Shown here piece by piece: positions 1-7,100 of a stretch of DNA of 9,148 nt (position 1 is its first letter; each line of letters starts with the position of its first letter). The position numbers were made by a program, and so were the translations under genes. The notes under the pieces are model-generated. The model had not been told where the DNA came from, made no database searches, and was given only the letters and a program-made list of their open reading frames with translations. Source of the stretch: GH45 sp965370965 (lineage in GTDB: Bacteria; Bacteroidota; Bacteroidia; Bacteroidales; SZUA-534); contig CBDUWQ010000160.1 in the NCBI GenBank assembly GCA_965370965.1, forward strand, positions 1 to 9,148. Reading direction: 5' to 3'.

Positions 1-31
1 GACCTAACGGGTTTTGAAAATCTGTTAGGTC
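1..31. repeat. Imperfect palindrome (hairpin) at the left edge
   Basis: Arms gacctaac (1-8) and gttaggtc (24-31) are perfectly complementary. The pairing continues inwards through G.T/G-C pairs and tttt/aaaa (about 12-14 with 18-20), leaving a three-base loop, so almost the whole 31 nt folds into one stem. No T-run follows on the plus strand. On the minus strand the flank lies outside the window, so it could be the terminator of the DUF349 transcript, which ends about 150 nt before it. It also resembles the dispersed cctaac...gttagg palindromes I associate with Bacteroidota intergenic regions. Repeat status cannot be tested from one copy. Confidence 0.6.
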
Positions 32-84
32 TCAAAATTTAACGAACTATTAATAAAACAACTGTCATCATTTTTACCCTTAAT

Positions 85-100
85 TATTTTTTAAAAAATA
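85..100. repeat. AT-only 16-bp palindrome downstream of the DUF349 gene
   Basis: The bases from 85 to 100 form a perfect palindrome (ta, six t, six a, ta). It lies in the AT-rich 3' flank of the minus-strand DUF349 gene. It could weakly assist transcript ending, but an all-AT stem in an AT-rich spacer may be chance. Nothing else gene-like is visible in 32-182. Confidence 0.3.
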
Positions 101-182
101 TTAAAAAAGAATTATAAGTAAGCCTTAATAAAACAAAACAATAAAGCATTTAGGTACAGCAGTAAAACTATAAAACCACTTA

Positions 183-2339
183 TTAATCATCTACTTTGTC
201 AAGCATCCTAATTTTTTGTTTTAGTGTTTTAATGTGCTCTTTTGCTTTATCAATTTTTCGTGTAACCTCTTCTAATAAACTTTGTGAATTTTTTGATTTA
301 GAAAAGAACCCTATATTATTTTCATAAAGAGCTATTTCATTCTCAAGTTCTTTAAGCTTAACTGCCAGTTTACTACGCTCAGAGTAAATTTTACTCATTG
401 AATTATTACTAACCCAATTGTCAATTTTTGTTTTAAAGTTTATTTTTTCACGCTCTTTATCGTCAATTTTCAACACCTCAAATTGTGCATTTATTGCTTC
501 ACGAAATTGTTTTTGAATTTCATCTTTTTTATTAAAGGGCACATGTCCTATTTCAGTCCACTCTTTTTGGATATCCATTAGCAATTTTAAACTTTGCTTA
601 TCGTCATCAGTTTTTTTGAAGCCTTTAACTTTCTCAATTAAATCAAGTTTAAGCTTTAAATTATCTTCTTGTCGCGAATCGGCCGCATTATAAAAATCCG
701 ATTTTTTATTAAAAAAGAAGTCGCAAGTTGTTCTAAATCTCTTCCACAAAGTTTCAGAATACTTTTTTGGAACTGGACCAATCTCTTTCCATCGTTTTTG
801 CAAATTAATAAAATCAACGGTTGTCTTTTTCCACTCTGTACTATCTTTAAGCGCTTCGGCCTGAACACAAAGGTCAAGCTTTAACTGTAAATTATTTTTT
901 TGAACCTCTTTGGCTTCCTTATAAAACTCACGTTTTTGGGCAAAAAAGCTATCACAAACATCTTTAAATCGCTGATAAATTCTATTGTTATCCTTTTTAG
1001 GAGCAAAGCCAATTGTCCTCCAAAGCTTCTGCACCTCTATCAGTTCTTTTGCCTTATCTTCCCACCCTCTGGGTTTTTCAATATTAGCCGTAACTATTTC
1101 ATCAACCCTCTCGCACAATGCAGTTTTTTGCTCAAGGTTTTTTACCTGCTGCTCTTTCAAACCTTCAAAATACTCTTGGTGTTTTTTGTTTATTTGCGTG
1201 GTAACACTTTTAAATCTATCCCACAAATCATCTTTTTGCTCATTTGGTACCGGACCAATTTCGCGCCACTGATTATGGTACTCTTGTAGTGTTTTAAATG
1301 CTTTTGTTATTGAGTCAACAAGCAATAAGGCTTCAGCTTTTTCGCAAAGCCCAATTTTTGATTCTAGATTTTTTTTCAAATCTAAATCCCTAAGCTCTTT
1401 ATTTATATTAATATAATCATAAAATTTCTCTACGGCATGGTTATAGTTCTCCCAAAGATTTTTTACTGTGTTTTGTGGAACAAGACCAATATCGCGCCAT
1501 TGTTGCTGTAACTCTCTAAATTCATGAAAAGTTTTGTTTATTGACTCCTCTTTATTAATCAACTCTTTTATTTTGTCAATAATTTCGTATTTTATTTTTA
1601 GGTTTTCTGTTTTATCCTTGTCAAGTTTCTTATTTAGCAACGCTTTTTTTTCTCTAAACTGGTTATATAAAACCTTAAATGTATCTTCTGAAGATTCATC
1701 TATGAATTTAAATTCTTCCTCTACTCCTCCATTGTCTAAAAATTCTTTTCTAGCCTCAGTAACCTCAGTTTTATATTGTTTATAAAATAATGTTTTTATC
1801 TCCTCAACAACTTCTCTAATTTTTTCAACTTTATAATCATTAATAAGGGTATTAAGTTTAGATAGAAGTGCCGGTCTGTCCAAAGTTGAATAATCCTCTT
1901 TTTTAAATTCATTTACTTCAGGTTCTTTGTCTTCTACTTCCTTTTTCTCAACCTTATTATCAGTTTCCTCTTTTTCAGTTTGAGTTGTCGTTTTATCATT
2001 CTCGTCAATATCTTTCTTATCCTCTTCAGTATTTTCTACTACTTTTTCCACTTCAGGTTCAGATACCTTTACTTTTTCTACAGTTTCTTCTGCTATATTC
2101 TCCTTAACAGGTTTAGCCACTTCTGCATTTTCAACTTTTACAGTTTCAGAGGCTTCCTCTTTTGAATCTGCAACCGATTCAACAACTTTTTCATCAGCAG
2201 CTTCGCTTATTTCTTCTGCTTTTTCTACTTTTTCGCTTACAGGCTCTTCATTAACCTCGTTGTTAATATTTTTAACATCAACATCTTGAGCACCTTCTTC
2301 AGGTAAGTTTGATTTGTTTTCGTTTCCTTTAGTTTCCAT
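183..2339 (-). CDS. DUF349 repeat protein with acidic N-terminal tail
   Basis: A 718-residue protein built of five DUF349 units. Each has the signature W-x-x-I-G-x-(V/A)-P: WRDIGLVP (281-288), WREIGPVP (358-365), WRTIGFAP (440-447), WKEIGPVP (517-524) and WTEIGHVP (594-601). Spacings are 77, 82, 77 and 77 residues. Residues 1 to about 147 are low-complexity and rich in Glu, Val and Lys, probably disordered. Residues 650-715 look like a C-terminal coiled coil. There is no signal peptide or membrane segment, so it should be cytoplasmic. DUF349 is a helical domain family of unknown biochemical role, and no function is proposed here. The ATG at 2339 is chosen because the acidic tail starts there and in-frame coding stops upstream. 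No Shine-Dalgarno sequence precedes it. It reads in the same direction as hsp20 but is separated from it by a strong terminator, so it is probably transcribed alone. Confidence 0.93.
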   Translation of the reverse strand: METKGNENKSNLPEEGAQDVDVKNINNEVNEEPVSEKVEKAEEISEAADEKVVESVADSKEEASETVKVENAEVAKPVKENIAEETVEKVKVSEPEVEKVVENTEEDKKDIDENDKTTTQTEKEETDNKVEKKEVEDKEPEVNEFKKEDYSTLDRPALLSKLNTLINDYKVEKIREVVEEIKTLFYKQYKTEVTEARKEFLDNGGVEEEFKFIDESSEDTFKVLYNQFREKKALLNKKLDKDKTENLKIKYEIIDKIKELINKEESINKTFHEFRELQQQWRDIGLVPQNTVKNLWENYNHAVEKFYDYININKELRDLDLKKNLESKIGLCEKAEALLLVDSITKAFKTLQEYHNQWREIGPVPNEQKDDLWDRFKSVTTQINKKHQEYFEGLKEQQVKNLEQKTALCERVDEIVTANIEKPRGWEDKAKELIEVQKLWRTIGFAPKKDNNRIYQRFKDVCDSFFAQKREFYKEAKEVQKNNLQLKLDLCVQAEALKDSTEWKKTTVDFINLQKRWKEIGPVPKKYSETLWKRFRTTCDFFFNKKSDFYNAADSRQEDNLKLKLDLIEKVKGFKKTDDDKQSLKLLMDIQKEWTEIGHVPFNKKDEIQKQFREAINAQFEVLKIDDKEREKINFKTKIDNWVSNNSMSKIYSERSKLAVKLKELENEIALYENNIGFFSKSKNSQSLLEEVTRKIDKAKEHIKTLKQKIRMLDKVDD

Positions 2340-2401
2340 CTTTAATAATTAAATGACAGTTAGATTCAATGCTTAAATCTGCATTTTATAGTTTTAGCCT
2401 A

Positions 2402-2434
2402 CGAAAATATAATTTATGTTTGAAAATACACAAG
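2402..2434 (-). promoter_or_regulatory. Candidate -33/-7 promoter for the DUF349 gene
   Basis: On the minus strand, TATTTTCG (complement of 2402-2409) matches the Bacteroidota -7 consensus TAnnTTTG at all but one position. A CTTG (complement of 2431-2434) lies 21 nt upstream as a three-of-four match to the -33 TTTG. Transcription would start near 2396, giving a leader of roughly 57 nt. The match is imperfect and the region is AT-rich, so chance is possible. Confidence 0.33.
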
Positions 2435-2471
2435 AATAGAGCCTATTATTTGATTAATCGCTCAATGTTTC

Positions 2472-2513
2472 AAAAAAAAAAGGCAAGTCTTAATGACATT
2501 GCCTCTTTTTTTT
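2472..2513 (-). terminator. Rho-independent terminator of hsp20, symmetric
   Basis: Arms aggcaa (2481-2486) and ttgcct (2499-2504) pair, extended by gtc (2487-2489) with gac (2495-2497) across one bulged base, and closed by a five-base ttaat loop. Read on the minus strand, the stem is followed by a run of ten T (complement of 2472-2481), about 27 nt beyond the hsp20 stop codon. The plus strand also has a T-run (2506-2513), so it could work in both directions. No plus-strand gene ends here. Confidence 0.88.
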
Positions 2514-2530
2514 AATTTTTAAAAACTTCT

Positions 2531-2950
2531 CTATTCAATCTCAATAGCCCTTGCAGGTTTTTTAATAGCCTTTTCGGCTTTTGGTAATGATATATGCAAT
2601 ATACCATTTTCGGTATGTGCTGTTATTTTCTCTTTATTAATACTATCCGACACCTCAAATTTTTTCTCAAACTCAATGGCAGCAAAACTATTTCTTGAAT
2701 CGCTTTCATCTTTCTCTTTGGTTTTAACAGTTAAAACCTCATTTTCCAATTCTATTTCAAAATCATTTTTTGATAACCCCGGAACCGCAAATTCAATATC
2801 AACAACCGTATCATTATCATTTACCTGATAATTAACTGTTGTATTACAGTCGTTAAAATTACCAAGATTACTGCCAAATAAGCCATTGTTAAAAGCTTCG
2901 TTTGCTAACCTGTTTACCAATTGTGGTTGATTAAATCTTACTAAATTCAT
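2531..2950 (-). CDS. Small heat-shock protein, Hsp20/alpha-crystallin family
   Basis: A 139-residue ATP-independent holdase-type chaperone that should bind unfolding proteins in the cytoplasm and form oligomers. The N-terminal arm (about 1-37) is rich in Asn and Phe. The alpha-crystallin domain spans about 38-125, with VPGLSKNDFEIE (56-67) and the family's hallmark near the end, A-x-x-x-N-G-I-L at 111-118 followed by HISLP. The C-terminus keeps the I-x-I oligomerisation motif (I136-E-I138) after KPAR. Length is normal for the family. The start codon is fixed by an AGGAGG on the minus strand, seven bases upstream. It is divergent from trmD and ends in its own terminator, so it is probably monocistronic. 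I found no clear -33/-7 promoter or known heat-shock operator upstream. Confidence 0.96.
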   Translation of the reverse strand: MNLVRFNQPQLVNRLANEAFNNGLFGSNLGNFNDCNTTVNYQVNDNDTVVDIEFAVPGLSKNDFEIELENEVLTVKTKEKDESDSRNSFAAIEFEKKFEVSDSINKEKITAHTENGILHISLPKAEKAIKKPARAIEIE

Positions 2951-2957
2951 CTTTTTT

Positions 2958-2963
2958 CCTCCT
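2958..2963 (-). promoter_or_regulatory. Perfect Shine-Dalgarno AGGAGG for hsp20
   Basis: cctcct on the plus strand reads AGGAGG on the minus strand, seven bases before the hsp20 ATG. It is the only strong Shine-Dalgarno sequence before any gene in this window. The other five genes have A/T-rich leaders without one, as is usual in Bacteroidota, so hsp20 may be translated unusually well. Confidence 0.75.
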
Positions 2964-3139
2964 ATAGTTTTTAAATTATTTTTTATTTTTCTGTTCTCTG
3001 AATTAATTATTTCAAAACCTATACCATAAGCATTTTTGATTATTTATTATGCCATATTGTCATTTTTTGCAAATTTTACATGTCATTATTTCCGTTTTCA
3101 TATTAATTGCTTAAATTTTTGTCGTAAAATGTACCTGTA

Positions 3140-3171
3140 CTTGTTTAATAAATGCCACTAAACTATTTTTG
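3140..3171 (+). promoter_or_regulatory. Promoter of trmD (-33/-7 type)
   Basis: TAttTTTG at 3164-3171 is a perfect match to the Bacteroidota -7 element TAnnTTTG. CTTG at 3140-3143 matches three of four bases of the -33 element, with a 20-nt spacer. The start would be near 3176, giving a leader of only about 12 nt before the trmD ATG. There is no Shine-Dalgarno sequence, as expected for such a leader. Confidence 0.65.
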
Positions 3172-3187
3172 AATTAAAAACTACAAT

Positions 3188-3865
3188 ATGCGTATTGATA
3201 TTTTAACTGTTGTACCCGAGCTTTTAGATAGCCCATTTAGCCATAGTATTATTAAAAGAGCTGTTGACAAAAAACTTGCCGAGGTACACATACACAACAT
3301 TCGCGACTACTCAACCGATAAACACAAAAAGGTTGACGACTATGCCTTTAGCGGTGGTGCGGGTATGGTAATGACTATACAGCCAATTGAGTCGGCCATT
3401 GAAAGCCTTGTAAAACAACGCAATTATGATGAAATAATTTACACTGCGCCCGATGGCAAACAGTTTACTCAAAAAATAGCAAACAATTTATCGTGCTTAA
3501 CCAATATAATTATTCTTTGCGGACATTATAAAGGTATTGACCAACGAATACGCGACCAGTTAATAACGCTCGAAATATCAATAGGCGATTATGTTTTAAC
3601 AGGCGGTGAGTTAGCTGCTGCTGTTATGGCTGATGCTATAATTAGGCTAATTCCGGGCGTGCTTTCTGATGAAACCTCGGCACTAACCGATTCGTATCAA
3701 GACAATCTTTTATCGCCTCCTGTTTATACCCGACCTGCTAATTATAAAGGTTGGAAAGTACCCGACATATTACTATCAGGCAATACAAAACTAATTGACG
3801 AATGGAGAATGGAACAGGCTATTGCCCATACTAAAAAACTTAGACCTGATTTGTTGGAAGAATAA
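3188..3865 (+). CDS. trmD: tRNA (guanine-37-N1)-methyltransferase TrmD
   Basis: This enzyme transfers a methyl group from S-adenosylmethionine to N1 of G37, next to the anticodon, in tRNAs with G at position 36, preventing +1 frameshifting. The 225 residues are the usual short form. Visible family signatures are FSGGAGMVM (54-62), CGHYKGID (111-118, equivalent to CGRYEGID in E. coli), the trefoil-knot cofactor loop IGDYVLTGGELAA (132-144), R153 in IIRLIPGVL, and D168 in TDSYQDNLL, aligned with E. coli R154 and catalytic D169. YTRP (180-183) and LLSGN (195-199) are also present. Nothing appears broken. The common rpsP-rimM-trmD-rplS cluster is absent: the gene stands alone behind its own promoter and is divergent from hsp20. 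The start ATG gives the canonical MRIDILTVVPE opening. Confidence 0.98.
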   Translation: MRIDILTVVPELLDSPFSHSIIKRAVDKKLAEVHIHNIRDYSTDKHKKVDDYAFSGGAGMVMTIQPIESAIESLVKQRNYDEIIYTAPDGKQFTQKIANNLSCLTNIIILCGHYKGIDQRIRDQLITLEISIGDYVLTGGELAAAVMADAIIRLIPGVLSDETSALTDSYQDNLLSPPVYTRPANYKGWKVPDILLSGNTKLIDEWRMEQAIAHTKKLRPDLLEE

Positions 3866-3871
3866 ATAGAG

Positions 3872-4070
3872 TTTGCCCGAAAACGCCAATGTCTTCGTTA
3901 CGCCTGCCTTGTAGGCAAACAGGCTTGCCAATAAATTGGTCATCCGCCGCGGCGGACTACATTTTATTGACTTCGCAAGCCCTGCCCGACTAATCGTTCA
4001 GGTTTACCTTAAGGCGGGCTTGAACTTGACGTTTCTTACCTGCATGGCGTACCTTGGCAGACAGGTCAAA
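3872..4070. repeat. GC-rich intergenic block with several hairpins, probable interspersed repeat
   Basis: The 299-nt space between trmD and the DUF4062 gene contains no ORF of note. It is far richer in GC than its surroundings: I count 64 G/C in the 120 bases 3901-4020. It contains a hairpin at 3903-3923, a perfect 14-bp palindrome at 3943-3956, a 9-bp stem with one bulge (3977-3986 with 4013-4021) and a hairpin at 4039-4065. The first and last share the pattern cctgc...ggca(a/g)acagg. None is followed by a T-run, so this is not a simple trmD terminator. Most likely it is a dispersed palindromic repeat element. A structured RNA or a decayed mobile element cannot be excluded. The boundaries are approximate. 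Confidence 0.55.
3943..3956. repeat. Perfect 14-bp GC-rich palindrome
   Basis: tccgccgcggcgga is its own reverse complement, and 12 of its 14 bases are G or C, in an AT-rich genome. It sits in the middle of the GC-rich intergenic block and could be a protein site or the core of a dispersed repeat. Confidence 0.7.
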
Positions 4071-4110
4071 GACTTAAAAAAATGGTAGTTTTCTTGCTGA
4101 CACTAAATAA

Positions 4111-4141
4111 TTTGCAGATTGGATAATAATTATTAATTTTC
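4111..4141 (+). promoter_or_regulatory. Candidate promoter of the DUF4062-NTPase gene
   Basis: TTTG at 4111-4114 is a perfect -33 element. After exactly 19 nt, TAATTTTC at 4134-4141 matches the -7 element TAnnTTTG except for its last base. The start would be near 4146, giving a leader of about 19 nt before the ATG at 4165. It would drive the first accessory gene and probably those downstream. Confidence 0.55.
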
Positions 4142-4147
4142 CAATCT
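4116..4147. promoter_or_regulatory. Inverted repeat overlapping the promoter, operator-like
   Basis: Arms agattgga (4116-4123) and tccaatct (4140-4147) are perfectly complementary over 8 bp with a 16-nt AT-rich spacer. The left arm begins just after the -33 element and the right arm covers the end of the -7 element and the predicted start. That placement fits a repressor site. No regulator gene is visible in the window, and an RNA role is unlikely because transcription would begin inside the right arm. Confidence 0.4.
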
Positions 4148-4164
4148 AAACCCATAAAATTAAA

Positions 4165-7100
4165 ATGCCTGAACAGAATTCCACAAAATATAACTGGAAA
4201 ACGGTACGTGTATTTATTAGTAGTACTTTTCGTGATTTTCATGCTGAACGCGACTATTTGGTTAAATATGTTTTTCCTGAATTAAGGCAATACTGCGAAC
4301 AGTACAAGCTTCATTTGGTTGATATTGACCTTAGATGGGGAGTAACAAGGGAAGAAGCAGAAACAGGAAAAGTTTTGGATATATGCTTGGATGAAATTGA
4401 TAACAGCCGACCTTTTTTTATTTGTTTACTTGGAAACAGATACGGTTGGATACCCAATTCAATAACAAAAAGTACAATAAATATATTTCCATCATTATCA
4501 AAAAAAGAGGGTTTATCGGTAACGCATCTTGAAATTGAACATGCAGCTTTAAATCCCTTGTTATCGGAAAAAGAAAAAGCACCACATTCATTTTTTTATT
4601 TTAGAGATGCGGAATCGCTTCCTAATTCAAGAAAAATAAAAAGAAAAGAGCGTGCAGCTTATAAGCAAACTTTTTTTGAAGACAGCAAATCACTTAAAAC
4701 CAAGCTAACCAATTTAAAAACAACAATAACTCAGCATTTTATTAAATTGCCCGAGCGCATATTTTATTACAAGCCAAGTTTTGATATTAACCTTACCAAC
4801 CCCGAAGATGATGCCTACAAAGGCAGGTTTACCCCAAATAGCTTTGAATTATTGGGAAATAAGGTAAAAGAGCAACTAAAGCAAGCCATTCAGATACAAT
4901 ATAAAAATAGGATTGAAGATTTATCATTACAAGCAAAAAGCGATTATTTATTGCATGAGCACGATTTGCATGAAACTTTTGTAGAAAATCGCACACAACT
5001 ATTTATTGGCAGAAGCAGCTTGCTGCAAAAAATTACTAACTATGCTCAAGGCACTGAAAATAAGGTGTTAGCTGTTTATGGAGAATCAGGCTCGGGAAAG
5101 TCAGCATTGCTATCGCAATTTTACAAGCAATATACAAATAGCCCAAATAATACAAACGTACTGTTTATTCCCCATTTTGTTGGGGCAACTAAAACATCAT
5201 CATCTCATTATCAACTAATTTTACGTATTTGCCACATATTAAAAAACCACTTTGATTTTAAAGCTACAATTCCTTTTGATATTGATAGCTTAACAGAAAC
5301 ATTCCACAGCTTTTTAAATGAGGCTAACCAAAAGGTAATTATCCTTATTGACGGTTTAAACCAGTTAGATGCGCATTATGGAGCCCATAGCTTAAGTTGG
5401 CTGCCAAGCAGACTACCACACAATGTTCGTATTATTGCGAGTAGTTTAGATGGGCAAACTAAAATCTCTCTTCAAGCAAAAACAGCGTTGAGTTTAAATG
5501 TTACCCCACTTACCCATAATGAGCAAAAAGATATTATTCGGCAATTACCAAATGTTTTTGCAAAAACATTAGAGACCAAATATATAGAATTGTTAAGCAA
5601 CAAAACTGACCAAAATGGTAAAACACCGGCAGAAAATCCACTTTATTTAAAGTTAGCAATTGAGGAACTACGAGTTTTTGGCTCGTTTGAAAAACTGGAA
5701 AGTTTTATAACAGACATTCCCACCTCTGTTATTGATATGTTTGGTTTTGTTATAAACAGATTGAGTAATGAACATGGGATTGCAGTTGTTGAACGGTTTT
5801 TTTGCCTGTTGGAATGTTCGCGTTATGGACTAACATTAAGCGAATTGGCTGATTTGATGAGTGAAACTGATACAACAAACCAATACCTTGTAATACTAAG
5901 ACAAGTTAGAAACTACTTACATAACCGAGCAGAATTGATTGATTTTTTTCATGCCGGTTTTTCAAAAGCAGTAAGTGCAATATATTTTAACGAATCACAA
6001 TCGGTCGTAATTAACAAAAAAAGAGACTACCATAAGGTATTGTCCGACTATTTTAGCAGTACCAAAAGTGCAGACAGAAAAATACATGAACTGCCTTACC
6101 AATTGGCAAAAGCACATGAGTGGGAAGAATTATCATCAGTACTTTCAGAGTTAGATTTTTTTAAAACTATTTGGAAACAGGCTCGGTTTGATGTTCTTGC
6201 TTATTGGAAATCAATTCATGACAATAGCAGCATAAAAATTGTCGATGTATTTGCTTATGTTTTAACAAAACCGTTAGAGTATAAAAAATATTTACACGAT
6301 TTAGGATTGTTGTTTGCCGATATGGATTTGTATGATGAAACAACCATTTTACATCAAGCATTAAAAAAACAGCACAAAGAAACCGGTGAATACTCAAAGC
6401 TTATTCCTACACTTATAAACCAAGCCAATATTTATCGCAACAAAGGAAAACTAAATGATGCGTTAAACGATTTGCTACATGCCGAACGGTTGGCAAAACA
6501 AAATTCTGATACTGAAAATCTGGCTATTGCCATAAGTAATCAGTCTGATATTTTAATAAGACAAGGCGAACTTAAAAAGGCTCTTAGTAAAATTGAGGAA
6601 TCAGAAACTATTGCTGGTACCCTGAACAACAAAAACTTAACTCAAGCTATTTTTGGCATAAAAGCCAATATTTATCAAATACACGGTAACAAAAAAATTG
6701 CCTTGGAATATATTGAGCAAGCCGAAACAATTTGCAAAGATGCTGAACTAAAAGATCAGCTTGCCAGCTTACTATTTGATAAGGCTGCAATTTTTAAGGA
6801 AATAGGAGATTATAAAAAAGCCTGTGAATTATTCAACAATGCTATTGAAATATATGAAAGCTTAGGAAAAAAGCGAAGTGTTGCCAATGGAGAATTATCA
6901 AAATCGGAAATTTATACCCTTCAAAGTAATTTTGATAATGCCATTGAATTAATATTAAGGGCAAAAAGAATTTATCAAGAAATTGGTGATGAATCGGGAG
7001 TTGGAAGCGCCTTACTGGCTCATGCTAATGTACTAATAGCTAAAGGTAAAGTGCGTGATGCCCAGCGTTTTCTGCGGCAAGCAAAAACTATTTTTGAAAA

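Noticed and set aside
900..1289. Plus-strand ORF of 129 residues, hydrophobic, opposite the DUF349 gene
   Set aside because: It is the antisense shadow of a Lys/Glu/Phe-rich coding sequence, with no domain and no start signals. The DUF349 repeats on the other strand explain the region.
3013..3021. TAGGTTTTG-like sequence on the minus strand upstream of hsp20, as a -7 element
   Set aside because: It needs an extra base in the gap or a mismatch, and no TTTG-like -33 element lies 19-21 nt upstream of it.
3058..3087. Direct repeat TGTCATT (3058-3064 and 3081-3087) between hsp20 and trmD
   Set aside because: A seven-base AT-rich repeat 23 nt apart is easily chance, and neither copy is placed relative to a convincing promoter.
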